Part shown: one piece after another, positions 34,008 to 42,169 of the stretch
Numbering within the stretch: the first letter of the stretch is position 1
Layout of the letters: each line of letters starts with the position of its first letter
Assembly: GCA_905233925.1 (NCBI GenBank)
Contig: CAJOFV010000007.1
Coordinates: 1-53,332, forward strand
Direction: 5' to 3'
Source: Paludibacteraceae bacterium
GTDB lineage: Bacteria > Bacteroidota > Bacteroidia > Bacteroidales > Paludibacteraceae
Length of the DNA: 53,332 bases
Position numbers and translations under genes: made by a program
The notes under the pieces: model-generated
What the model was told of the DNA's origin: nothing
Database searches by the model: none
Seen by the model: only the letters and a program-made list of their open reading frames with translations

Positions 34008-34940
34008 GTGGGGACGCTGTTGGTGATAACAGGGCCGACGGGAGTCGGGAAAACGGAACTGACATTGCGGGTGGCAGAGGCATACGGATGCCCGATTGTG
34101 AGTGCCGACTCGCGGCAGATATACCAGGAAATCCCTATCGGGACGGCAGCACCGACAGCAGCGGAATTAGCGCGGGTAAAGCATTACTTCGTGGGGACAA
34201 TGTCCGTACAGGAAGAGTATAACGCAGGCATGTACGAGCGGGACGCGTTGGGAGTGTTAGACATCCTCGCGGACTCGGTCAATAAAGAGGTGTTTGCGAT
34301 ACTAACGGGGGGAAGCATGATGTATATCGATGCGGTGTGCAAAGGGTTTGACGATATACCGGCAGTGCGTGCGGACGTGCGGGAGCAAGTGAGGAAGGAG
34401 TACGCGGAGAAAGGATTAGCATGGCTGCAAAGCGAAACGGAACGGTTAGACAAGACCTACTGGGAGACCGTTGACCGGCAGAACCCACAACGGCTGATGC
34501 ATTGTCTTGAAGTGACGCTGAGTGCGGGAAAACCATATTCCGAGTTCCGGCGGGCAACACAAACCAAACGAGCGTTCGGGATTGTAAAAGTGGCGCTGGA
34601 ACGTCCGCGGGAAGAGTTATACGAGCGCATCAACCGGCGTGTGGATGCAATGATGGCAGCAGGACTGGAAGAGGAGGCGCGCGCGGTTTATCCGCTACGG
34701 GAACTGAACAGCCTGCAAACCGTCGGCTACCGCGAACTGTTTGATTATTTCGACGGAAAAACAACCCGCGAGGAAGCAATAAGACTGATTAAACAAAACT
34801 CACGGCACTACGCCAAGCGGCAAATGACGTGGTTCCGCGCAGATCCAACAATACATTGGCTTGACGCCAACATGAAGTATGAAGAACAAATGGCTCATAT
34901 TAGCACTTGGCTGCATGATAGCAGCGTGCAGCAAGAATGA
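34008..34940 (+). CDS. miaA: tRNA dimethylallyltransferase
   Basis: 310 residues, normal length. Transfers a dimethylallyl group to A37 of tRNAs reading UNN codons. P-loop GPTGVGKT (9-16), DSRQIY (34-39), a Gly-rich LTGGSMMYIDAV segment and the C-terminal YAKRQMTWFR motif are all present. The start is GTG at 34008: an in-frame TGA at 33999-34001 leaves no earlier start. Its last 62 bases overlap the start of the PKD lipoprotein gene in another frame. Confidence 0.95.
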   Translation: MGTLLVITGPTGVGKTELTLRVAEAYGCPIVSADSRQIYQEIPIGTAAPTAAELARVKHYFVGTMSVQEEYNAGMYERDALGVLDILADSVNKEVFAILTGGSMMYIDAVCKGFDDIPAVRADVREQVRKEYAEKGLAWLQSETERLDKTYWETVDRQNPQRLMHCLEVTLSAGKPYSEFRRATQTKRAFGIVKVALERPREELYERINRRVDAMMAAGLEEEARAVYPLRELNSLQTVGYRELFDYFDGKTTREEAIRLIKQNSRHYAKRQMTWFRADPTIHWLDANMKYEEQMAHISTWLHDSSVQQE

Positions 34941-35940
34941 CGTTGACTTCGGCTACTCGCCGACCAATCCGCGTGCCGGCGAAAAGGTGCAATTCACGAA
35001 CCTCGCGACCAGCGGTGAGGAATGGGAATGGGACTTCGGTGATGGCAGTACGTCGCAGGTGAAGAACCCGTCGAAGGAGTATAAACTGCCCGGAACGTAC
35101 ACAGTGACGCTGAAAGTGGACAACAAAAGCAGTCTGATTAAGACGAAATCCATCACGGTGTCGGACACGGTGCCTACATTCTCATGCTCAGTGGAAGGCG
35201 CTGACACGGCAGGAATAGACGTGTTCGAGGACGTAACGTTCACGGCATTGGTGTATAATCCTTATAATTATACGGTGGAGTACAAATGGACGGTGCCATC
35301 GAACACGCGCTATACGCAGTTGTCGGAGACAGATACGGAAAGTACGTTCAAGGTATATTTCGAGCAGGCAGGTGCGAATGCCGGCGGCGTGCAATTACGT
35401 GTAACATTGAATGGCGTTACGCGTGACACGCTGCGAATATTTAAGGTAAATGATGTGAAGACCACTTCAGTGGTGATGATGACTGGCGATTCAACCTACT
35501 TACGTCAACGCGTGTTCGGCACTCGTGCAGAGATACCTTATCCCATGGCAACAGACGACACGACCGGCAAGAAGATTGTCAATGCGGCACAAGACACCTT
35601 GCAGGAATATAACGGCAAGACGTTTACGCTCAAAGACCTGCAAAAGACCTTCCCTGCTATGACGGGCTTCAGTATCGCTTCGCGGAAAATCTATTTCCGT
35701 CAGGCGGACGGACTATTCGTCGCCAACATCGACGGCACGTTCAAAGAACCGATTTATGCGGGCAAAGTGCTGATGCAACAGGCGGACATCGTCAATAACC
35801 GCATCTACTGGACGACCCCTGACAGCGTGCTGTACATGCCGCTGATCGGCGCAGAAAACAATAAATTTACCACCCAACCGACAACACTCAACCGCAAGGC
35901 GAACGTAGTGAAGTTGGCAATAGACCCTGAGAAACGATGA
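34879..35940 (+). CDS. PKD-domain lipoprotein
   Basis: 353 residues. Lipoprotein signal MKNKWLILALGCMIAAC, with the lipidated Cys at residue 17. A PKD domain follows (residues 25-95, with EWEWDFGDGSTS and GTYTVTLKVDN), then a second beta domain, then a region with IASRKIYFRQADGLFVANIDGT and NNRIYWTTPDSVLYMPLIG that looks like beta-propeller blades. Probably on the outer membrane or periplasmic face. The entire signal peptide is encoded in an alternative frame within the 3' end of miaA. It shares four bases (ATGA) with pepD. Function unknown; ligand or matrix binding is only suggested by the domain type. Confidence 0.75.
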   Translation: MKNKWLILALGCMIAACSKNDVDFGYSPTNPRAGEKVQFTNLATSGEEWEWDFGDGSTSQVKNPSKEYKLPGTYTVTLKVDNKSSLIKTKSITVSDTVPTFSCSVEGADTAGIDVFEDVTFTALVYNPYNYTVEYKWTVPSNTRYTQLSETDTESTFKVYFEQAGANAGGVQLRVTLNGVTRDTLRIFKVNDVKTTSVVMMTGDSTYLRQRVFGTRAEIPYPMATDDTTGKKIVNAAQDTLQEYNGKTFTLKDLQKTFPAMTGFSIASRKIYFRQADGLFVANIDGTFKEPIYAGKVLMQQADIVNNRIYWTTPDSVLYMPLIGAENNKFTTQPTTLNRKANVVKLAIDPEKR

Positions 35941-37391
35941 CAGAACTACAACCGAAAGAGGTATTTTCGATTTTTGACGGTATCCGGCGTGTACCGCGTC
36001 CGTCCAAACACGAGGAACAAATCAGCCAATGGTTAGTTGACTTTGCAGCGGCGCATGGTCTGGAATGCGAGCGAGACGAGGCAATGAACGTGATTATGCG
36101 TGCACCGGCGACAATAGGCTATGAGGACCATGAGGGCGTTATTCTGCAAGGACACATGGATATGGTTTGCGAGAAGAACGGCGACGTGCAGCACGATTTC
36201 ATGAAGGATCCGATTGATGTGTATGTGGACGGCGACTTCCTGAAAGCCCGCGGCACAACGCTTGGCGGCGATGACGGAATAGGTGTAGCTATGGCGTTGG
36301 CGATGCTGACGAGCAAGGACATTCCGCATCCGGCTCTGGAGGCGCTATTCACGGTTGATGAAGAAACAGGTCTGACCGGCGCGTTCAAACTGAAAGACGG
36401 ATGCCTGAAAGGCAAGCGGCTAATCAATCTCGACTCGGAAGACGACGGACAATTGTTCATCGGTTGCGCGGGCGGCATTGATACGTTGGCGAAGATGCAT
36501 TATGCGCCGGTGGCATTGCCGGAAGGGAAGTGGTTCGCGGCACATGTGTGCGTGAGCGGACTGATGGGTGGTCACTCGGGCGACGATATCAACAAGGGGC
36601 GTGCGAACGCGAACAAGATTATTGCGGAGTTCCTGCAGCGTGTCTATGCGGCAACGGACGTACAGTTGGCGGTGATTGAAGGCGGCAACCTGCGGAATGC
36701 CATTGCGCGCGAAGCGGAGACAGTGTTCTGCGTGCCGTTTGCGTACAAGGAGCAACTGCGGATTGATTTCAACCACTATGTAGCAGATGTCGAGGCGCGT
36801 TTCGGAGCTATAGAAAAAGAGTTGCGATTAGAGTTGGAGTCGGCGGAAGAGCCCCAGGAAGTGATTGAACCGGAAAAGGCAAAGACCTTGGTTCAAGCGC
36901 TGTGCGATTGTCCGCACGGAATGATTGCAATGTCAAAAGACATGCCCGGACTTGTGGAAACGAGCACGAACCTTGCGTCCGTCAAAATGAAACGCGACGA
37001 GCAAGGCACATATATTGAAATCAACACCAGCCAGCGGTCATCCATTGAGGCGGAAAAGCACAAAATCAAGGATGCTGTGGAGGCGGCGTTGAAGACCGCC
37101 TGCGACGAGGTGACACATGGTGACGGCTACCCGGGCTGGGCACCGAATGTGAAGTCGGCGTTGTTAGAGGTAACGCGCAAAGCGTACGTGACGCTGTTCG
37201 GCGAGGAACCGCAAGTGCTGGCTATCCATGCAGGACTGGAGTGCGGACTGTTCCTGGAGAAGTATCCGTACTTGGACATGGTGTCCATCGGGCCGCAGAT
37301 GTATGGTGTACACTCGCCGCAAGAGCGTTTGAGTATCTCCTCAACGCAACGCTGCTGGGCGTGGCTGTGCGAGACGCTGAAGAACCTGTAA
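35937..37391 (+). CDS. pepD: aminoacyl-histidine dipeptidase (peptidase D, M20 family)
   Basis: 484 residues, normal for PepD/beta-Ala-Xaa dipeptidases. Zinc-dependent cytosolic hydrolysis of Xaa-His and other dipeptides. M20 residues visible: GHMDMV (His73), LGGDDGIGVAMA (Asp112-113), VDEETGLTGAF (catalytic Glu142-143), LINLDSEDDG and a C-terminal HAGLECG. The inserted dimerisation domain includes GLMGGHSGDDINKGRANANK. Overlaps the preceding stop by four bases and ends one base before aroA. Fits peptide use by a fermentative gut bacterium. Confidence 0.93.
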   Translation: MTELQPKEVFSIFDGIRRVPRPSKHEEQISQWLVDFAAAHGLECERDEAMNVIMRAPATIGYEDHEGVILQGHMDMVCEKNGDVQHDFMKDPIDVYVDGDFLKARGTTLGGDDGIGVAMALAMLTSKDIPHPALEALFTVDEETGLTGAFKLKDGCLKGKRLINLDSEDDGQLFIGCAGGIDTLAKMHYAPVALPEGKWFAAHVCVSGLMGGHSGDDINKGRANANKIIAEFLQRVYAATDVQLAVIEGGNLRNAIAREAETVFCVPFAYKEQLRIDFNHYVADVEARFGAIEKELRLELESAEEPQEVIEPEKAKTLVQALCDCPHGMIAMSKDMPGLVETSTNLASVKMKRDEQGTYIEINTSQRSSIEAEKHKIKDAVEAALKTACDEVTHGDGYPGWAPNVKSALLEVTRKAYVTLFGEEPQVLAIHAGLECGLFLEKYPYLDMVSIGPQMYGVHSPQERLSISSTQRCWAWLCETLKNL

Positions 37392-37392
37392 T

Positions 37393-38400
37393 ATGCCAGT
37401 GCAACTGCCCATTTCCAAGAGTATTGCGAACCGCCTGTTAGTTTTGCAGGCGCTGAATGGTATGCCACTGACGGACATGTCGGGACGCGATGTGCCGGAG
37501 GATGTCAAGCTGATGCACGATGCATTAGTGGCTATCGGCAACGGCGCAACACGACTGGACTTGCAGAACTGCGGCACGGCGATGCGGTTTCTAACGGCTT
37601 ACTGCGCACAACGCGAAGGACAGACCGTGGTGCTGGACGGCTGCGAGCGAATGCGACAACGCCCGATAGGTCAGTTAGTGGAGGCACTACGGGCATGCGG
37701 GGCGGAGATTCAGTATTTGGGCGAAGAAGGTTTTCCTCCACTGAAAATAAACGGCAAGCGGATAGAAGCGGGCAAGTGTATTATTGTCCTATCACAACCT
37801 GTTTCCACACAGTTCGTGTCGGCGTTGATGCTGATGGGTTTGGATGTAAGAACAGACTGTTCCTCTCCTTATATATATATTACGCGCGAGGTGCTTCGAC
37901 GTTGGGCAGCCGGTGAACATGATTTTACGGAGCGCGACTGGAGCGCCGCAGCGTTCTGGTACGAATATGCAGCATTGCACGAAGGCGAGTTGTTTTTGGA
38001 AGGTTTGTACCAAACGGATATACAGGGCGACAAGATTGTAGCAGACATTTTCCGTAACTTCGGCGTGGAAACGTGCTTCGAGGAGAATGGCGTGCGGATT
38101 GGCCGCAAGAAAGCGACAGGCATTACCCGTTATCAACAATCCTTCAAGAACTGCCCCGACCTGTATCCGGCTGTAGCAATTACCTGCGAACGTCTGAGTA
38201 TTGTTCTGGACGCCTCCGGCATAGAGAGTTTACAGTTGAAAGAATCCGACCGTCTGCTGGCAGTCCGCGAACACAGAACTTACGGCGACCATCGTATAGC
38301 GATGGCTCTGCTGGCAGCCGACCTGCCATGCGATGACATTGCCTGCATCCGCAAGTCCTACCCCACCTTCTACGAGCAACTATGTCAATTACGCCGATAA
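37393..38400 (+). CDS. aroA: 3-phosphoshikimate 1-carboxyvinyltransferase (EPSP synthase), unusually short
   Basis: 335 residues against about 400-430 usual. Joins shikimate 3-phosphate and PEP in aromatic amino acid synthesis. Catalytic signatures kept: PISKSIANR, NCGTAMRFL, MRQRPIG, QPVSTQFVSAL, DWSAAAFWYEYAAL, CPDLYPAVAI, KESDR, YGDHRIAMAL and KSYPTFYEQL. Two internal stretches appear shortened: between SPYIYITREVLRRW and DWSAAAF, and between KESDRLLAVR and TYGDHR, where about 30-40 residues normally form strands of the fold. The reading frame is unbroken. One base after pepD; its end overlaps the glycosyltransferase start. Family certain, activity doubtful. Confidence 0.85.
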   Translation: MPVQLPISKSIANRLLVLQALNGMPLTDMSGRDVPEDVKLMHDALVAIGNGATRLDLQNCGTAMRFLTAYCAQREGQTVVLDGCERMRQRPIGQLVEALRACGAEIQYLGEEGFPPLKINGKRIEAGKCIIVLSQPVSTQFVSALMLMGLDVRTDCSSPYIYITREVLRRWAAGEHDFTERDWSAAAFWYEYAALHEGELFLEGLYQTDIQGDKIVADIFRNFGVETCFEENGVRIGRKKATGITRYQQSFKNCPDLYPAVAITCERLSIVLDASGIESLQLKESDRLLAVREHRTYGDHRIAMALLAADLPCDDIACIRKSYPTFYEQLCQLRR

Positions 38401-39106
38401 TACCGCGACGGGGCATCAATGATGATGGCAAGGGCAAGAAACACGCTCTGCACAAAATGATTGCAGCTGCAACGACCGAATATGTGTGGTTGCAGGACGA
38501 TGATATCATTCCACCGAAAATGACCCCCGAAACGGACACCGACCTACTCATTCTGCCATTGAGGATGACCGGAGGGAACTCTTTGCTCGAACGCCTTCAA
38601 ATCGCCGAATACGCCGCCATCCAACAACTGACCATCGACTCCGCCCAGCAAGGCAAACCGGTATTATGTAGCGGCGCAAACCTCATTGTCCGCCGCGAAA
38701 GGTGGTTAGAGAGTTGGGGCGACCTGCGTCCCGAAATTCCGAGCGGCGATGATATGTTTCTTTTAGAGTCCTTCAAGCGACGCGGGTTGCGTATTGAAGT
38801 ACAAGATGCGCCCGAATACACCGCCAGCGTGCAGGCCGTTCCTACCTGGCGGGCGTTCTTCCGCCAACGGATGCGCTGGGCGGGCAAAGCTCCGCACTAT
38901 ACCGACAGGGATATCCGCCGCTGCGGCACGAGGATACTGCTTGCCAATATCATGCAAGTTCTTTGTCCGTTGGTGCTGTTCGTTACCGCCTAATCAAAAA
39001 GAGAGACGCGTCCGTCTCTCTCCTTGATGCTTTCTTACTGGAACTGCTTTACCCGTTCTACATGGCGGTATGCCTTGTCGGCGGGCTGTTCCGTCGCGGT
39101 TGGTGA
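38382..39106 (+). pseudogene. family 2 glycosyltransferase, N-terminally truncated and frameshifted
   Basis: The first frame (38382-38993, 203 aa) begins MSITPIIPRRGINDDGKGKKHALHK, i.e. at a point where complete relatives have already passed the VSIIVPxRNE segment, so roughly 80-100 N-terminal residues seem absent. GT2 features remain: EYVWLQDDDIIPP, CSGANLIV, SGDDMFLL and QRMRWAGKA. It stops at LVLFVTA, but another frame continues RLIKKRDASVSLLDAFLLELLYPFYMAVCLVGGLFRRGW to 39106, an expected C-terminal membrane tail. A 7-base loss in the TTACCGCCTAATC region (38984-38996) would explain the break. The secG terminator lies within this tail. Confidence 0.65.
38996..39021 (-). terminator. intrinsic terminator of secG
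   Basis: Stem AGAGAGACG (39000-39008) / CGTCTCTCT (39013-39021), 4-base loop, T-tract on the minus strand (39000-38996). It is embedded in the 3' part of the convergent glycosyltransferase pseudogene. Confidence 0.8.
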
Positions 39107-39436
39107 TTACTCACCTGCCTCTTCGTTAAAATCTGCAGCGGCGGGTTGAATAGCCTCATTGGCTTCCTGCACCTGCTCCACGATGGCGCTGTCGTCATCG
39201 CTTACCACTTTTTGACCCTGGCTAACACCAACAGCCAAAATACTGAGGAAGACGATGATACCGGCGAGTGTCCAGCTGGCTTTCTCAAGGAAGTCAGCCG
39301 TTCTCGGAGCACCCATCACTTGGTTACCGCTTGCGAAACCTGCAGCCAGACCGCCACCCTTGCTGTTCTGAACGAGCACAAGGAGAATGAGCAGAATCGC
39401 TGCAATAACAATCAAGATTGTAAATAAAATGTACAT
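39107..39436 (-). CDS. secG: preprotein translocase subunit SecG
   Basis: 109 residues. Two membrane helices (about 3-24 and 53-73) flank the conserved LVQNSKGGGLAAGF...GNQVMG loop, diagnostic of SecG, the accessory subunit of the SecYEG channel. The C-terminal tail is acidic (FNEEAGE). Own promoter at 39497-39528 and own terminator. Its stop abuts the end of the glycosyltransferase pseudogene with no gap. Confidence 0.95.
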   Translation of the reverse strand: MYILFTILIVIAAILLILLVLVQNSKGGGLAAGFASGNQVMGAPRTADFLEKASWTLAGIIVFLSILAVGVSQGQKVVSDDDSAIVEQVQEANEAIQPAAADFNEEAGE

Positions 39437-39496
39437 AATATTATGATATTTAATTATTTAACTTGTTTTTCCGCACTTCAAACACGAAAAATCGCG

Positions 39497-39528
39497 CAAA
39501 GGTACAACATTTTTTTTATATACGCAAA
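39497..39528 (-). promoter_or_regulatory. promoter of secG
   Basis: Minus strand TTTG (39528-39525), 20 bases, TACCTTTG (39504-39497). It lies partly within the space after the lptE stop; extended -33 TTTGCGTAT. Confidence 0.85.
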
Positions 39529-39533
39529 AAAAA

Positions 39534-40061
39534 TTACCATTTTGCAACCGTATCGTTGTAAATACTCTCTGCAATTTCCTTAATCATGGTCTGGCAGAGC
39601 TCTTCCTGAACGTCGGTCAGCAGGCGCGAGGAGTCGAAAGTCTGGTAGGCGGAATAGGTCTTCTCAAAACTTTCTTCAGGGCGCACATTATTGATGAAAC
39701 GCACCCGCACGGTAAGGGTCAGTTTCGTTTCTGCCGAGTAGCTGTCCGCTGCAATCGACATTGGCGTGAGCTGGTAGCCGATAATCTCGCCCTCCAGTTC
39801 GAGGTCGCCGTTCTTGGGGAGAAGTTGCAGGCGTGTCTGGCGTTGATACTGATCGCGAATGATTTCGGAGAGGTCATTGCTCAACGGCGGATAAACCAAC
39901 GCAGCATTGTTCGGGAAGTCCGCCACGGAAATCGATTTGGTGGTGGAATAATCAATGTTCGCGCCGTTGAACTTGAACGATATCGCACAACCGTTCAGCA
40001 GGACCATGCAAAGCACCATGCCCCATAACCTATACCCCCTAATCCGTGACCTACAGTCCAT
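39534..40061 (-). CDS. lptE: LptE-family LPS-assembly lipoprotein
   Basis: 175 residues from MDCRSRIRGYRLWGMVLCMVLLNGCAI, with lipidated Cys in LLNGC. The start is chosen because it gives a lipoprotein signal and overlaps the upstream stop by 11 bases; the open frame extends further into the regulator gene. Bacteroidete LptE features: SFKFNGANIDYSTTKSISVADFPN and LSEIIRDQYQRQTRLQLLPKNGDLELEGEIIGYQLTPM. Partner of LptD in outer-membrane LPS insertion. Position after the sigma-54 activator and before secG matches the order I recall in other Bacteroidota. Confidence 0.85.
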   Translation of the reverse strand: MDCRSRIRGYRLWGMVLCMVLLNGCAISFKFNGANIDYSTTKSISVADFPNNAALVYPPLSNDLSEIIRDQYQRQTRLQLLPKNGDLELEGEIIGYQLTPMSIAADSYSAETKLTLTVRVRFINNVRPEESFEKTYSAYQTFDSSRLLTDVQEELCQTMIKEIAESIYNDTVAKW

Positions 40062-41190
40062 ATTCCTTAATTTTGCGGTATAATGTCCGCTCAGAGAAAC
40101 CGAGAGCTTCGGCGGCGGCTTTACGGTTTCCGCCTGTACGGTCAAGCGCCTTGCGGATGCTCTCACGCTCTATTTCTTCGAGGTTTTTCGGTTCATCGTG
40201 CAACACTTCCACCGCCTGATATTCGTCCTGATTGATCGGCTGCGCAGCGGGCTGCCCTGCAAGCAGACCGTTCAGTTGCTGCCGCATCTCGGACATGTCC
40301 CGCTTCATATCAAACAACACCTTGTACAACAACTCGCGTTCGTTCATGAACGTATCGTTTGCCGGCTGCGGCTTGGCAAGCATAAGCGAGTTCTGCAACC
40401 CGTTGTCCGGCAGGTACTTACGCAATGTTTCCGCCGTTATGTCGTGGTTGGTTTCCATGATAGAAATCTGCTCAGCGACGTTTTTCAACTGGCGGATATT
40501 TCCGCTCCAGTAGTACGATTGCAACAGCCGCGTAGCATCATCACTCAACCGCAACGCCGGCATCTTGTAGCGTTCGGCGAAGTCCACGGAGAACTTACGG
40601 AACAGTAACGGGATATCTTCTTTGCGGTCACGCAGTGCGGGCACTTTGATTTCCACCGAGTTGAGACGATAGTACAAGTCCTCGCGGAAACGCCCTTCGG
40701 AAATCGCCTTCGGAATGTCAATATTCGTTGCCGCCACTACGCGGACATTTGTTTTTTGCACCTGACTGGAGCCCATCCGGATGAACTCACCCGTCTCCAG
40801 CACACGGAGCAAGCGCACTTGCGTGGACATTGGCAATTCGCCCACTTCGTCCAAGAACAGCGTACCTCCATCGGCAATCTCGAAGTAACCGCGACGGTCA
40901 CTTTTCGCATCCGTGAATGCGCCTTTCTCGTGCCCAAACAGTTCGGAATCAATCGTGCCTTCCGGTATGGCACCACAGTTCACGGCAAAGTACGGACCGT
41001 GTTTGCGGGCAGAGTTGGCATGAATGATTTGCGGGAAAAATTCTTTTCCCACACCGGACTCACCGGTTACGAGGACGCTGAGGTCGGTCATAGCCACCTG
41101 CACTGCGACCTCTATGGCGCGGTTGAGGGCGGCATTGGTTCCGATTATCCCGAAACGTTGTTTGATGGCTTGTATCTCTTGTTGCGTCAT
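40051..41190 (-). CDS. sigma-54-dependent transcriptional activator without receiver domain
   Basis: 379 residues: AAA+ domain from the N-terminus, then a Fis-type helix-turn-helix at about 345-379 (GGNRKAAAEALGFSERTLYRKIKEYGL). Walker A GESGVGKE (43-50), Walker B GGTLFLDE (108-115), a sensor I-type VRVVAATN and RxFREDLYYRL. The loop that contacts sigma-54 reads GAFTDA (90-95) rather than GAFTGA. There is no N-terminal receiver or PAS domain, so activity may be set by expression or a partner. Overlaps lptE by 11 bases. Probable targets are unknown; envelope genes are suggested by the neighbours. Confidence 0.9.
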   Translation of the reverse strand: MTQQEIQAIKQRFGIIGTNAALNRAIEVAVQVAMTDLSVLVTGESGVGKEFFPQIIHANSARKHGPYFAVNCGAIPEGTIDSELFGHEKGAFTDAKSDRRGYFEIADGGTLFLDEVGELPMSTQVRLLRVLETGEFIRMGSSQVQKTNVRVVAATNIDIPKAISEGRFREDLYYRLNSVEIKVPALRDRKEDIPLLFRKFSVDFAERYKMPALRLSDDATRLLQSYYWSGNIRQLKNVAEQISIMETNHDITAETLRKYLPDNGLQNSLMLAKPQPANDTFMNERELLYKVLFDMKRDMSEMRQQLNGLLAGQPAAQPINQDEYQAVEVLHDEPKNLEEIERESIRKALDRTGGNRKAAAEALGFSERTLYRKIKEYGL

Positions 41191-41209
41191 TTTACTTCAT
41201 TTTAGCGTG

Positions 41210-41241
41210 CAAAAGTACTGCTTTTTTCTGAAACTTGCAAG
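41210..41241 (-). promoter_or_regulatory. promoter of the sigma-54 activator/lptE operon
   Basis: Minus strand CTTG (41241-41238), 20 bases, TACTTTTG (41217-41210), 20 bases before the start codon. Confidence 0.75.
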
Positions 41242-41276
41242 TTTTTGTAAAAAAAGTTACATATTTCGCTCATATA

Positions 41277-41308
41277 TTTGCATATATGGAGAAAATGTAT
41301 TACTTTTG
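41277..41308 (+). promoter_or_regulatory. promoter of the Wza/Wzc-like operon
   Basis: TTTG (41277-41280), 20 bases, TACTTTTG (41301-41308), extended -33 TTTGCATATATG. The start at 41333 follows 24 bases later, after TTGGAAT. Confidence 0.88.
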
Positions 41309-41332
41309 CCGCCTGAATTATTTTGGAATAGT

Positions 41333-42163
41333 ATGCAAACGAAAAAAGCGACTTACTTTGTATTACTATTGACGGCCGTTGGGATATTCAGCAGTTGCGT
41401 GACCCGCAAGAACCTGACGTACTTCAATAGCGTTGGCCCTGAAACGGCGGACAGTGTCAATAAGACATATGAGCCTATTGTTGACCCCTGGGTACAGGTG
41501 GGTTCAGTACTGACAATAACCGTTTCGGCACTGGATATGGATGCCGTAGCACCGTATAACCTGCCGGTAGAGTCCTATCTCACCCCCGGATCGACCACTA
41601 TCAACACTACCAATTCGCTGCAGACATACCTTGTGGATGAAGACGGTGAGATTGATTTTCCGCTCCTCGGCAAGATTGAAGTGGCAGGATTACGCCGGAC
41701 GGAGGTCAAGAACAAAATTGAGGAACTTTTAAGTTCCCAGCTCAAGGACCCGTTGGTAAATGTGAACGTTATCAATCAGCTCGTTACCGTATTAGGCGAG
41801 GTGAAGAATCCCGGGCGATATGCCATTGTAAACGGTCGCTTGACGATACCGGAACTGCTTGCATCGGCGGGTGATTTGACGCCGTATGGCAAGCGGAACA
41901 ATATCCTTTTAACCCGCGAAAAAGACGGCAAATTGGAGTTCATACGACTGAACATGAACGAAGATGAGATTTTCAAGTCGCCGTATTTCTTCCTGATGCC
42001 GAACGATGTGATATATGTATCGCCGAACAGCGTACGTGCCATACAGAGCCAAAACGTCAGTTTGTGGTTGAGTATGGTTTCAACCGTTGCCAGTGCTGCG
42101 ACAGTAATTGTAACCGTGATTAATGCAAGCAATAGTAACAAAAGTTCGAATTCGGGAAATTAA
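41333..42163 (+). CDS. Wza-like polysaccharide export lipoprotein
   Basis: 276 residues from MQTKKATYF; the frame is open upstream into the divergent gene, but the promoter fixes the start here. Lipidated Cys22 (IFSSC). Poly_export domain: YEPIVDPWVQVGSVLTITVSALD, YLVDEDGEIDFPLLGKIEVAGL, then SLBB-like NQLVTVLGEVKNPGRYAIVNGRLTIPELLASAGDLTPYG. The C-terminal hydrophobic helix SLWLSMVSTVASAATVIVTVI probably crosses the outer membrane. Works with the following Wzc-like kinase in capsule or exopolysaccharide export. No glycosyltransferases, flippase or polymerase lie beside it. Confidence 0.88.
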   Translation: MQTKKATYFVLLLTAVGIFSSCVTRKNLTYFNSVGPETADSVNKTYEPIVDPWVQVGSVLTITVSALDMDAVAPYNLPVESYLTPGSTTINTTNSLQTYLVDEDGEIDFPLLGKIEVAGLRRTEVKNKIEELLSSQLKDPLVNVNVINQLVTVLGEVKNPGRYAIVNGRLTIPELLASAGDLTPYGKRNNILLTREKDGKLEFIRLNMNEDEIFKSPYFFLMPNDVIYVSPNSVRAIQSQNVSLWLSMVSTVASAATVIVTVINASNSNKSSNSGN

Positions 42164-42169
42164 TGTATT

